From Amycolatopsis deserti (lineage in GTDB: Bacteria; Actinomycetota; Actinomycetes; Mycobacteriales; Pseudonocardiaceae): 64,000 bases of DNA. The notes below the pieces were generated by a model. The model worked only from the letters and a program-made list of their open reading frames with translations, was not told where the DNA came from and searched no databases. Positions 49,815 to 57,746 of the stretch are shown here, one piece after another. The stretch covers positions 925,914 to 989,913 of the forward strand of contig NZ_BNAU01000002.1 in NCBI RefSeq assembly GCF_014653945.1, written 5' to 3'. Made by a program: the position numbers and the translations under genes. The first letter of the stretch is position 1. Every line of letters starts with the position of its first letter.

Positions 49815-49835
49815 ACTGTGTCAAGTTGACACAGT
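49815..49835. promoter_or_regulatory. Perfect 21-bp palindrome controlling the dehydrogenase operon
   Basis: Ten-base arms ACTGTGTCAA and TTGACACAGT around one G, between the divergent aldehyde dehydrogenase and DoxX-like genes. Long TGTGTC/GACACA dyads are the style of sites for AcoR-type Fis-helix activators, and one such gene is encoded 0.4 kb away. The site is 57 bases before the aldehyde dehydrogenase start. Confidence 0.75.
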
Positions 49836-49872
49836 GGCCTCACACCGCGCGGCGCTGCGTCGTCGGAAGGGC

Positions 49873-50217
49873 ATGAACATCACACTGTGGATCATCGCCG
49901 GACTGCTGGCCGCTGTCTTCCTCGCCAGTGGGTCGCAGAAACTCGCCCAGCCCGCGGAGAAGCTGGCCGCCACCGGGCTCACCGTCGGCGCGGGCAAGAC
50001 GGTCGGCGCCCTGGAGGTCCTGGCCGCGGCGGGCCTCATCCTGCCCGCCGCGCTGGACGTCGCGCCGGTGCTGACACCGCTCGCCGCGGCCGGGCTGGTG
50101 CTGCTGATGGCCGCCGCGGCCGTCTTCCACGTGCGCCGCCACGAGTGGAAAACCCTGCCCGTGCCGCTGGTCCTGCTGGCGCTGGCCGTGGTCGTCGCCG
50201 TGGGACGGTTCGCGTGA
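49873..50217 (+). CDS. DoxX-family membrane protein
   Basis: 114 residues from the ATG at 49873 (GGAAGG upstream, short spacing). Four membrane helices; the first ends in F-L-A-S-G-S-Q-K-L, the DoxX signature (A-S-G-x-x-K-L). Small DoxX proteins are linked to membrane redox and thiol stress but lack a clear activity. It may share control by the palindrome at 49815-49835. Its stop is two bases from the end of the convergent AcoR-like gene. Confidence 0.8.
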   Translation: MNITLWIIAGLLAAVFLASGSQKLAQPAEKLAATGLTVGAGKTVGALEVLAAAGLILPAALDVAPVLTPLAAAGLVLLMAAAAVFHVRRHEWKTLPVPLVLLALAVVVAVGRFA

Positions 50218-50219
50218 GC

Positions 50220-51827
50220 TCAGCTCAGCCCGAGGCTGCGCACCCGGCGGTGCAGGGTCGAGCGGCTGATGCCGAGCAGCTTCGCGGCGTGGGCCTTGTT
50301 CCCGCCGCAGTCCCGCAGCGCGGCGGCGATCGCGTCGTGTTCGAGTTGCTCGATCGGCGTCAGGTGACGTGCTTTCGGGCTGCCCTGGTAGGCCTCCGGG
50401 AGGTCACGCGGCAGCACGTCACCACAGGCCCGGCCGGCCGCGATGTGCCGCAGCAGCGCCTTCAGCTCACGCAGGTTGCCCGGCCACGGCTGCGCGGCCA
50501 GCACCTCCAGCGTGCGCGGCACGAACCGGAGCGTGGACCCGATCTCCGCCAGCATCGCCGCGACCAGGGCCGGCAGCTCGTCCCGGCGGGACCGCAGCGG
50601 AGGCAGCTCGCGGCGGGCGATGCAGCGGCTGGCGAGGTCCGCGGCGGGGCCGGTCAGCTCGGGCGGCGACGGGCCGGTGAGCGCGACCCAGCAGTCGCCG
50701 CGGTCCATGATCGCGGCGAGCCGGGCGGCGGCGTCGGGCGGCAGCAGCGCGATGTTCTCGACCACCAGCAGCCCGGTGTGGGAGGCGACGAGCTGGTCGA
50801 GGGTGGGCGCCCAGTGCTGGGCGTCGACGGCGTCGAGCACCGCCAGTGCCGACTCGCCGGCGAGCTCGCGGGCCACGGTCGAGCGGCCGGTGCCGGGTTC
50901 GCCGCTGATCAACACGTGCGTGCGCTGCTCGCGGTAGGTCGCGAAGTCGCGCTGCACCGGGCGCGGGGTGACGCGGCGCGGAATCGCCTGCACCGCGGGC
51001 GGTTCCAGCTCGAACAGCACGCCGGAGGCGCCGGTGATGCGCTCGAACGACACGTCCGCGACCCGGCCGGAGGACAGCCGCACGCTGCGCGCCTGCCGTA
51101 CGCCGAACGGCGCGTCCATCGCGAGCCCGCGCAGCACGGCGTGGTCGGCGGCGTCGAGCAGGTCGGTGGCCGCGGCGTTGGCGAGCACGACGTCGTCGCC
51201 CAGCACGAGGACCGGGCGCAGGCGGTTGAGGGCGGCGGCCTGGTAGGCGGCGAGCATGCGCTGCTCGGCGGCGCGCGAGCCCTCCAGCAGGCGCTGCTCG
51301 ATGTCGGCGACCGCGCGGCGCAGGAACGGGCCCAGCAGCGGGTTCGCGTGATCGGCCAGGCAGGTGATGTCGAGGACGCCTTCGAGCCGGCGGGTCACCG
51401 GGTGGGTGATCGGGTGGCCGTAGCAGGCGAAGGGCTTGAAGCTGTCGATGAAGTGCTCGTGCCCGTGCACGGCCAGGCCCTGGCGCAGCTCGAACACGGT
51501 CGCGATCGAGTTGGTGCCGGTGTTCTCCTCGGTGAAGCGGGTGCCGGGCACCACGCCGATGCGGTCGAAGGTGGCTTCCAGCCGGCGCTCACCGAAGCGG
51601 CGGTCGACGATCCAGGCGTCACGATCGGCCAGGACGAGGCCGAACGCGGTGTCGGCGAGCTCGCGGGTGGCCTGGTCGAGGACGGGTTCGGCGGCGAGGA
51701 CGAGCCTGCTCCGACGGTCGATGTCCTCGACGGTCAGCCGGTCGACGGCGGCGTCCGGCCGCAGCCCGGACAGCTCGGCCCGCCGCCACGACGACGCGAT
51801 CTCGGGCCGCAGCGCTGCGCTCTCCAT
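50220..51827 (-). CDS. AcoR/MimR-like GAF-AAA-Fis activator without GAFTGA loop
   Basis: 535 residues from an ATG with GGGAGG upstream. N-terminal R-P-E-I-A-S-S-W-R-R-A-E-L-S-G-L and GAF region (about 60-200: T-E-E-N-T-G-T-N-S-I-A-T), then an AAA-type core from about 290 with Walker A G-E-P-G-T-G-R-S-T, a weakened Walker B (L-L-V-V-E-N-I), P-W-P-G-N-L-R-E-L-K near 450 and a C-terminal Fis helix-turn-helix (N-K-A-H-A-A-K-L-L-G-I-S-R-S-T-L-H-R-R). No GAFTGA motif for sigma-54 contact is present, in line with actinomycetes lacking sigma-54. Probable activator of the adjacent dehydrogenase operon. Confidence 0.88.
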   Translation of the reverse strand: MESAALRPEIASSWRRAELSGLRPDAAVDRLTVEDIDRRSRLVLAAEPVLDQATRELADTAFGLVLADRDAWIVDRRFGERRLEATFDRIGVVPGTRFTEENTGTNSIATVFELRQGLAVHGHEHFIDSFKPFACYGHPITHPVTRRLEGVLDITCLADHANPLLGPFLRRAVADIEQRLLEGSRAAEQRMLAAYQAAALNRLRPVLVLGDDVVLANAAATDLLDAADHAVLRGLAMDAPFGVRQARSVRLSSGRVADVSFERITGASGVLFELEPPAVQAIPRRVTPRPVQRDFATYREQRTHVLISGEPGTGRSTVARELAGESALAVLDAVDAQHWAPTLDQLVASHTGLLVVENIALLPPDAAARLAAIMDRGDCWVALTGPSPPELTGPAADLASRCIARRELPPLRSRRDELPALVAAMLAEIGSTLRFVPRTLEVLAAQPWPGNLRELKALLRHIAAGRACGDVLPRDLPEAYQGSPKARHLTPIEQLEHDAIAAALRDCGGNKAHAAKLLGISRSTLHRRVRSLGLS

Positions 51828-51870
51828 CCCGCCTCCCTTGGCGCCGATGACCGAGCCACGCTAGCAACGG

Positions 51871-52491
51871 TCAACGAGGTGGGTCGAGAACTTGCCCCCG
51901 TCCGGGGGTGCCCAGCACGCCGTGGGCGATCCGGGTGAGCGCGGCGGTGACCTTCTCCGGGCTCAGGCCGAGCTGGTGCCGCTGGTAGTCGTAGACGTCC
52001 GGGGCGATCGGGGCGAGCAGCAGGTCGGTCAGGGCGTCCGGGTCGTGGCCGGCTTCGGTCACCAGCGCGCGCACGTGCGCCTGCCAGAAGCCGTAGGCGC
52101 CGGTGGTGAAGCGGGCCCGGCCGATCTCCGCGCCGAGTGCGAGGTGGCCGTGCCGCTCCAGCAGGCCGACCATCGCGCCGTAGAAAGCGGCGAGCCGCTC
52201 GTGCGGCGGTGCCCCGGGGCCGAGCGGGGGCTCGCCACGCAGCAACTGCTCCTGCACCCGCCGCTCGTGCTCGTCGAGCAAGGCGAGCGCGATCGAGGGG
52301 ACGTCCGGGTACCGGCGGTACAGGGTGCCCCGGCCCACCCCCGCGGCGCGGGCGATGTCCTCCATCGTGACCGACCGCTGGCGGCTGAACAGCTCCTCCG
52401 CGGCGGCGAGCACGCGGGCCCGGTTGCGCGCCGCGTCGGCCCGTTCCTTCGGCCGGTCCGGGCGCAGCAGGTCCTTCCGTTCCGTCACCAC
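51871..52491 (-). CDS. TetR-family repressor
   Basis: 206 residues from tandem GTG codons (52491 or 52488). HTH: N-R-A-R-V-L-A-A-A-E-E-L-F-S-R-Q-R-S-V-T-M-E-D-I-A-R-A-A-G-V-G-R-G-T-L-Y-R-R-Y-P-D near 23-62. C-terminal helices have no Cys-rich or metal features. Divergent from the azoreductase-SMR operon, with two TGGACA-type dyads between them. Confidence 0.88.
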   Translation of the reverse strand: MVTERKDLLRPDRPKERADAARNRARVLAAAEELFSRQRSVTMEDIARAAGVGRGTLYRRYPDVPSIALALLDEHERRVQEQLLRGEPPLGPGAPPHERLAAFYGAMVGLLERHGHLALGAEIGRARFTTGAYGFWQAHVRALVTEAGHDPDALTDLLLAPIAPDVYDYQRHQLGLSPEKVTAALTRIAHGVLGTPGRGQVLDPPR

Positions 52492-52506
52492 CCCAGCCTA
52501 CCGAAC

Positions 52507-52558
52507 TGGACACGGCGTCCGCTTGTGGTACCGTCGCAATAAGTGGACATGATGTCCA
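52507..52558. promoter_or_regulatory. Two TetR operators in the tetR / azoreductase gap
   Basis: A perfect dyad TGGACA-TGA-TGTCCA (52544-52558) and a degenerate copy TGGACA-CGG-CGTCCG (52507-52521), 37 bases apart. One is near the tetR start, the other 20 bases before the azoreductase ATG, so a single repressor could close both promoters. Confidence 0.7.
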
Positions 52559-52578
52559 GTTCATTCGGGAGGATCGCC

Positions 52579-53232
52579 ATGACCACGTTGCTGCACGTCG
52601 ACTCCAGCGCGCGGCGCGACTCGTTCTCACGCCGGCTGGGCCAGGCCTTCGCCGGTGCCTGGCGCGACGCGGCGCCGGACGGGCGTTACATCCACCGCGA
52701 CCTCGCCGCGGCTCCGGTGCGGCCGATCGGCCAGGCGTGGACGGAAATCTGCGACAACCTGCTGCGCGACGGCATCACCGAGATCGGCCGCTACCCGGAG
52801 GCGGTGCGCACACCGGCGCAGGAGGCGGCGTGGGCGGTCGTGGCGCCCCTGCTGGACGAGGTCGTCACCGCCGACGTCGTGCTGATCGGGGCGCCGATGT
52901 ACAACTTCTCGATCCCGGCGGCGCTGAAGGCGTGGCTCGACCAGATCACCTTTCCGCGGATGTCGTTGCGGGGCAAGCGGTTCGTCGTCGTGGGTGCCCG
53001 CGGCGGCTCGTACGCGCCGGGCACACCCCGCGCGCCATTCGACCACCACGAGCGGTACCTGCGGGACTTCTTCAGCGGCCACTTCGGCGTCGACGACCCG
53101 GTCTTCGTCAACGCTGAGCTGGTCAACTCCACGGTGGATCCGCACCTGCGGCACCTGCGCGACCGGCACGAGGAGTCCGCCGCGAACGCACTCCGGGCGG
53201 CCGCGGACCTCGGCAAGGAGCTGGCGCTGTGA
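52579..53232 (+). CDS. azoR: FMN-dependent NADH:quinone/azo oxidoreductase (AzoR type)
   Basis: 217 residues from the ATG at 52579 with GGGAGG upstream. Flavodoxin-like fold: H-V-D-S-S-A-R-R-D-S-F-S-R at the start (FMN phosphate), G-A-P-M-Y-N-F-S-I-P-A-A-L-K-A-W-L-D near 104-121 and G-A-R-G-G-S-Y near 141. It reduces quinones and azo compounds two electrons at a time, protecting from electrophiles. Translationally coupled to an SMR transporter (GTGA). Confidence 0.9.
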   Translation: MTTLLHVDSSARRDSFSRRLGQAFAGAWRDAAPDGRYIHRDLAAAPVRPIGQAWTEICDNLLRDGITEIGRYPEAVRTPAQEAAWAVVAPLLDEVVTADVVLIGAPMYNFSIPAALKAWLDQITFPRMSLRGKRFVVVGARGGSYAPGTPRAPFDHHERYLRDFFSGHFGVDDPVFVNAELVNSTVDPHLRHLRDRHEESAANALRAAADLGKELAL

Positions 53233-53555
53233 GCTGGGTTCTGCTGGTGCTCGCCGGGCTGGTCGAGGTGGCGTGGTCGCAGAGCATCAAACCGACCGAC
53301 AACTTCACCCGGCCGTGGCCGACCGTGCTGTGCTTCCTGCTCGCGGCGACCGCGGTGTACCTGTTGTCCCGGGCGATGAACACGCTGCCGGTCGGCACCG
53401 CCTACGCGGTGTTCACCGGAATCGGCGCGGTCGGGGCCGTCGTGCTCGGCGTGGTGGTGCACCGCGATCCCGTGACGCTGGGCCGGGGCCTCGCGCTGGC
53501 CCTCATCCTGGGTGGCGTGGTGCTCGCCTACGCCACGGACACGGGCGGGGCGTGA
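53229..53555 (+). CDS. Small multidrug resistance (SMR) transporter, Gdx/SugE-like
   Basis: 108 residues, four membrane helices. Glu14 in the first helix (G-L-V-E-V-A-W-S) is the coupling residue. T-L-P-V-G-T-A-Y-A-V-F-T-G-I-G-A-V-G near 55-72 is the SMR core, with S-R-A-M before it as in guanidinium exporters. A single SMR gene suits Gdx (guanidinium or quaternary amine export) or a homodimeric EmrE. Last 28 bases overlap the convergent DinB gene. Confidence 0.88.
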   Translation: MSWVLLVLAGLVEVAWSQSIKPTDNFTRPWPTVLCFLLAATAVYLLSRAMNTLPVGTAYAVFTGIGAVGAVVLGVVVHRDPVTLGRGLALALILGGVVLAYATDTGGA

Positions 53556-54028
53556 TCGATCTGTTCGCGGAGGATGTCGCCGTGCCCCGCGTGCCGGGCG
53601 AATTCCTCGATCATCGAGAGCAGCGTCCACCGCATGCTGACCGTGCCCTCACGGGGATTGTGCTTGGTGTCGCCCAGGTCGAAGCGGGCGGCGATCTCGC
53701 GGGATCGCCGGCTCGCGCGTTCGAACTCGGCGATCACGTCGGCCACGGACTCCTCGTCCGCGACGGCGAAGGTGCCCTCGTCCCGTTCCGAGTACCCGTC
53801 GCATTCGGACGCGTCGAGCCCCGCCCAGAACCGCTGGAACCAGATCCGCTCGGCGGCCGCGGCGTGTTTGATCAGGGAGAGGGGTGTGGTGAGGGAAGCG
53901 ACCAGCCGGCGCCGGGCGTCGGCTTCGGAAAGGCCGCGCACGGTCACGATCAGGGCCGCCCGGTTGCGGTCGAGCATGTCCTCGATGATCGCCCGTTCGG
54001 CGCCATCGGTGATTCTGTTGTCGGGCAT
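53528..54028 (-). CDS. DinB/DUF664-family protein (putative thiol transferase)
   Basis: 166 residues. Four-helix DinB fold with metal His in L-S-L-I-K-H-A-A-A-A-E near 55, W-F-Q-R-F near 64 and the C-terminal E-E-F-A-R-H-A-G-H-G-D near 140-150 giving further His ligands. In actinobacteria such proteins include mycothiol- and bacillithiol-dependent transferases. The downstream end overlaps the SMR gene by 28 bases. Confidence 0.85.
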   Translation of the reverse strand: MPDNRITDGAERAIIEDMLDRNRAALIVTVRGLSEADARRRLVASLTTPLSLIKHAAAAERIWFQRFWAGLDASECDGYSERDEGTFAVADEESVADVIAEFERASRRSREIAARFDLGDTKHNPREGTVSMRWTLLSMIEEFARHAGHGDILREQIDHAPPVSVA

Positions 54029-54148
54029 GGGTGTTTGATCCGTTCGTGAGGCTGGAGCATCAGAGGGATGTCACACGGTCGAGCGGCCCGGGCTGATCGC
54101 CGAACGGGCGCGACGTGGAGAGGTGAACCCGGCCAGGACGCCGGTGGC

Positions 54149-54201
54149 GGTACTGACCCGGGCCGGCAGTACCACGGACGTACCCAGCGCTTGTCTGACA
54201 A
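54149..54201. promoter_or_regulatory. Two palindromes upstream of DinB gene
   Basis: GGTACTG/CAGTACC arms with an 11-base spacer (54149-54173), and a perfect TTGTCTGACAA (54191-54201) that fits the TNGTNNNACNA pattern of GntR/FCD regulators. They stand in the 523-base gene-poor stretch 54029-54551, which otherwise holds only a transposase scrap. The palindromes are not near a plausible plus-strand gene, so the GntR-like site may be a leftover. Confidence 0.4.
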
Positions 54202-54225
54202 ATCGCCCGCGCATCCGGAAACGGC

Positions 54226-54430
54226 AGGGGGAACCACGGGCTGGACCGCTCACGGGGTGAGCTGTCGGCCAAGACTCATGAGCTCGTCGACGGGCACGGC
54301 CGGCCGCTGGTGGTGCTGCTGACCGCGGGACAGGCCGGGGACTCGCCGATGTTCCTGCCCCTGATGCGCCACCTGTCCGTGCCGTGTCTGGCCGGAGGAC
54401 CGCCGCGGACACGGCCGAACGGGGCCCCGG
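54226..54430 (+). pseudogene. Fragment of an IS5-family transposase
   Basis: In one frame from about 54232 the reading L-D-R-S-R-G-E-L-S-A-K-T-H-E-L-V-D-G, then G-R-P-L-V-V-L-L-T-A-G-Q-A-G-D-S-P-M-F and G-G-P-P-R-T-R-P appears, matching the middle of IS5-type (IS1647-like) transposases. Neither end is present and the catalytic DDE residues are incomplete. It marks an old insertion in this gap. Confidence 0.75.
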
Positions 54431-54551
54431 GCGTGTTTCAAAGCCGGCAGCTCGGACGATGCCCGCAGGCCGGCCGTGGGGGCGCGCCGACCTGACCGCC
54501 GCGATCGGCGAGTGGCTACCCCCGCGTGTGCGGTGGGCAACCCGGTCGGCT

Positions 54552-57377
54552 TTAGGCGTCATCGCCGTCCAGTGCTCGCGCCAGTACCTGCGCCAGGTGC
54601 AGCGCCTGCCGTCCGGTGAGGTCGTCGATCTGGGTGCGGCAGCTGAAGCCGTCCGCGAGGACCATCGTGTCCTCCGGCGCGGCCTCCACCTCCGGCACCA
54701 GCACCCGCCGCGCCGCGGCGACCGACACCTCGTAGTGCCCCTTCTCCACGCCGAAGTTCCCGGCCAGCCCGCAGCACCCGGAGTCCAGCGTCCGGTTGTC
54801 CACCCCCACCCGCCGCAACAACCGCTCGTCCGCCGCATTGCCCATCACCGCGTGTTGATGGCAGTGCTGTTGCGTGATCGCCGACGCCTCGACCGCCGGG
54901 AACTCCACATCCGGCGCGTACTTCTCCAGGAACTCCGCCAGCGTGAACACCTGCGACGGCAGCCCGTGCAGCTCGCCGTCGTCCAGCAGCTCCCGCGAGT
55001 CGTGCCGGAACACCGCCAGGCAGCTCGGCTCCAGGCCCACGATCGGCGTGCCCGCCTCGAGTTCCGGCCGCAGCACCCGCAACGTCCGCCGCAGCACCCG
55101 CCGCGCCACGTCGAGCTGCCCGGTCGAGATCCAGGTCAGCCCGCAGCACACCGACGACGACGGCAGCACGACGTCGAACCCGGCGTGCTCCAGCACCCGC
55201 ACCGCGTCGTGCCCGACCTCGGGCGACAGGAAGTTCGTGAACGTGTCCGGCCACAGCACCACGCGCGGCCGCCCCTGCTCCCGCGCAGAGAATCCGCGCC
55301 GGAACGTCCGCGGCGCGAACCGCGGCAGCGACCGCTCCGGCGTGATCCCGCCCGCCTTCTTCACCAGCCCGGACAACCGCCCGCCCAGCACCCGGTTCGC
55401 CAGCCGCGGCGCCGCCGACGCCAGCCGCGCCAGCACCGGCAGGAAACCGAGCGTGTAGTGGCTCGCCGGGCGCAGCCGTCCCTTGTAGTGCTGGTGCAGG
55501 AACTCCGCCTTGTACGAGGCCATGTCCACATTGACCGGACAGTCGGACAGGCATCCCTTGCACGCCAGGCACAAATCCAGTGCCTCGAGCACCTCGGTCG
55601 ACCGCCACCCGTCGGTGACCGTCTCCCCGCGCATCATCTCGAACAACAGGTGCGACCGCCCGCGCGTGGAGTGCTCCTCGCGCCCGGTGACCATGTAGCT
55701 CGGGCACATCACGCCGGACGATTTGTCGACACAGGCCCCGACGCCGACGCACCGCCGGGTCGCGGTCGCGAGGCTGCCGCCGTCGTGCGGGTACTTCAGC
55801 GTGATCGGCAGCGACCGCACCGGCCCGTCGAACCGCAGGTCCGCGTCGAGTTTCCGGGGCCGCACCAGGTTGCCGGGGTTGAGCAGGTCGCCGGGGTCCC
55901 AGATCGCCTTGAACCGCTCGAACAGCGCCAGGATCTCCGGCGGGTACATCCGGGACAGCAGCTCGGCACGCGCCTGCCCGTCGCCGTGCTCGCCGGACAG
56001 CGAACCGCCGTGCCGCACCACGAGATCCGCCGCGTCCTCCATGAACGCCCGGAACTGCCGCCGGCCGTCCTCGGTGGTCAGGCCGAAGTTGATGCGCACG
56101 TGCACGCAGCCCTCGCCGAAGTGTCCATACGGGACACCCCGCAGCCCGTACTTCCCCAGCAGGGTCCGGAAATCCCGGAGGTACACGCCGAGGTTCGCGG
56201 GCGGCACAGCGGAGTCCTCCCACCCCGGCCACGCCTCGGACCCGTCCGGCATGCGGGTCACGATCCCGGCCGCGGCCTCGCGCACCGACCACAGCACCCG
56301 CTGGTCGGCCGGCCGCGTCTCCACCACGGTCGCCGCGCCGGTGTCCCGCTCCAGGACAGCCGCGACCTCGGCCGCCCGCGCCGCCGCCTCGGCCGGATCC
56401 GCTCCCCCGACCTCGACGAACAACCATCCGCGCCCGGCGGGCAGCAGGTCGACCGCCGGGTGGGACCGCCGCGTCAGCAGCGAGTCGATCAGGTCGCGGC
56501 CCATGCCCTCGACGGTCAGCGGCTTCAACGGCAGCACCGACGGCACCGCGTCGGCGGCCGCGATGTCGTCGGCGTAGCCCGCGACGACCAGCGCACGAGC
56601 CGCGGGAGCGGGCACCAGTCGCACGGTGATCTCGGTCAGCAGCACGCACGTGCCCTCGGTGCCGACCAGCGCGCGCACCAGGTTGGTGCCGTTCTCCGGC
56701 AGCAGCTGGTCCAGCGCGTACCCGGACACCCGCCGCGGGATCGACGGGAACGACGTGCGCAGCAGCGCCAGGTGGTCCAGCGCGAGCTGCTTCGACGCGG
56801 CCACGCGCGGATCGTCCGGCAGCGACTCCCCGATCGTCAGCCGCGTCCCGTCCGCGGTCAGCACGTCCAGCGCGACCACGTTGTCCGCGGTCCGCCCCCA
56901 CGCCACCGAATGCGAGCCGCACGCGTCGTTGCCGACCATGCCGCCGATCGTGCAGCGGCTGTGGGTCGACGGGTCCGGCCCGAACGTCAGACCGTGCGGC
57001 GCGGCCGCCGCACGCAACGCGTCCAGCACCACCCCGGGCTGCACACGCGCGGTGCGCGCCTGCGGATCGATCTCCAGCACCCGGTTCAGGTGCCGGGTGT
57101 AGTCGATCACCACGCCCTCGCCGAGCGCCTGCCCGCCGATGCTGGTGCCCGCGCCGCGCGCGGTGATGGGGATCCGGAACTCCCGGCACAGCCGGACGGT
57201 CGCCTCCAGATCCTCCACAGTAGACGGGAACACGACGGCCAGCGGCACGTGCCGGTAGTTCGACGCGTCCATGCTGTAGGTCGCGCGTGCCGTCGTGCCG
57301 GACTCCACCTCACCGGTGAGCGCGCGGCCCAGCTCCGCCAGGAACCGGGCCACCCGCTCGTCCGCGACCACCGTCAT
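54552..57377 (-). CDS. FAD/Fe-S D-2-hydroxyacid dehydrogenase (YdiJ-like; candidate D-2-hydroxyglutarate dehydrogenase)
   Basis: 941 residues. N-terminal VAO-type FAD domain: P-I-T-A-R-G-A-G-T-S-I-G-G-Q-A-L near 70-85 and I-G-G-M-V-G-N-D-A-C-G-S-H-S near 143-156. Middle FAD-oxidase C domain with E-H-G-D-G near 475. C-terminal Fe-S/CCG part: C-V-G-V-G-A-C near 555, C-L-A-C-K-G-C-L-S-D-C-P near 615-626, two C-C-G motifs (S-V-C-C-G-L near 745, S-G-C-C-G-L-A-G near 880). The YdiJ group oxidises D-2-hydroxyglutarate or D-lactate to the electron-transfer chain. Co-transcribed with FmdB, HOT and lactonase genes, which favours D-2-hydroxyglutarate. Confidence 0.88.
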   Translation of the reverse strand: MTVVADERVARFLAELGRALTGEVESGTTARATYSMDASNYRHVPLAVVFPSTVEDLEATVRLCREFRIPITARGAGTSIGGQALGEGVVIDYTRHLNRVLEIDPQARTARVQPGVVLDALRAAAAPHGLTFGPDPSTHSRCTIGGMVGNDACGSHSVAWGRTADNVVALDVLTADGTRLTIGESLPDDPRVAASKQLALDHLALLRTSFPSIPRRVSGYALDQLLPENGTNLVRALVGTEGTCVLLTEITVRLVPAPAARALVVAGYADDIAAADAVPSVLPLKPLTVEGMGRDLIDSLLTRRSHPAVDLLPAGRGWLFVEVGGADPAEAAARAAEVAAVLERDTGAATVVETRPADQRVLWSVREAAAGIVTRMPDGSEAWPGWEDSAVPPANLGVYLRDFRTLLGKYGLRGVPYGHFGEGCVHVRINFGLTTEDGRRQFRAFMEDAADLVVRHGGSLSGEHGDGQARAELLSRMYPPEILALFERFKAIWDPGDLLNPGNLVRPRKLDADLRFDGPVRSLPITLKYPHDGGSLATATRRCVGVGACVDKSSGVMCPSYMVTGREEHSTRGRSHLLFEMMRGETVTDGWRSTEVLEALDLCLACKGCLSDCPVNVDMASYKAEFLHQHYKGRLRPASHYTLGFLPVLARLASAAPRLANRVLGGRLSGLVKKAGGITPERSLPRFAPRTFRRGFSAREQGRPRVVLWPDTFTNFLSPEVGHDAVRVLEHAGFDVVLPSSSVCCGLTWISTGQLDVARRVLRRTLRVLRPELEAGTPIVGLEPSCLAVFRHDSRELLDDGELHGLPSQVFTLAEFLEKYAPDVEFPAVEASAITQQHCHQHAVMGNAADERLLRRVGVDNRTLDSGCCGLAGNFGVEKGHYEVSVAAARRVLVPEVEAAPEDTMVLADGFSCRTQIDDLTGRQALHLAQVLARALDGDDA

Positions 57378-57742
57378 GAAGCCGAATCCCCCGGTACCGG
57401 GTCACCGGCCCGCAGGGGCGCGGCGGCGAACCGGCCCTCGTGGGCGAGCACCGGGCGGCGGTCGCCGGCCAGCTCCGGGTACTTCTGCTCCAGTTTCTCC
57501 CGCCGGGTCATCTGACGGTGCCAGTGCCGCACCGTCTCCCGGTCGCCGTTGCCGGTGCCGCGCCAGCTCTTCGGCGCGTCGTCCCGGCTGGGACCGGCCG
57601 AGGCGACCCCGCCGAGCCGCACCGCGGGCGGCAGCCGGTGCGGCACCGACCCGCACCCGCAGGCCGGGGCGGGCGAGGAGAACGACGGCACGAGCGCCTC
57701 GAACCGGTTCCCGCACTCACAGGAATAGTCGTAGATCGGCAT
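57374..57742 (-). CDS. FmdB-family zinc-ribbon protein
   Basis: 122 residues, ATGA overlap with the dehydrogenase. N-terminal ribbon M-P-I-Y-D-Y-S-C-E-C-G-N-R-F-E-A, then C-G-C-G-S near 28-32, gives two Cys pairs for one Zn. The remainder is charged and probably disordered with a helix R-R-E-K-L-E-Q-K-Y. FmdB proteins are small regulators or chaperone-like partners first noted beside formamidase. Its place between HOT and the Fe-S dehydrogenase suggests a helper role. Confidence 0.85.
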   Translation of the reverse strand: MPIYDYSCECGNRFEALVPSFSSPAPACGCGSVPHRLPPAVRLGGVASAGPSRDDAPKSWRGTGNGDRETVRHWHRQMTRREKLEQKYPELAGDRRPVLAHEGRFAAAPLRAGDPVPGDSAS

Positions 57743-57746
57743 CGGC

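Noticed and set aside
54071-54838. 255-codon minus-strand frame through the IS remnant gap
   Set aside because: It crosses the transposase scrap and the 3' end of the dehydrogenase in a non-coding frame, with Gly/Arg/Trp-rich composition.
54384-57515. 1043-codon frame opposite the FAD/Fe-S dehydrogenase
   Set aside because: Arg/Gln/His/Pro-rich shadow; the minus strand encodes a complete, motif-rich dehydrogenase in the same interval.
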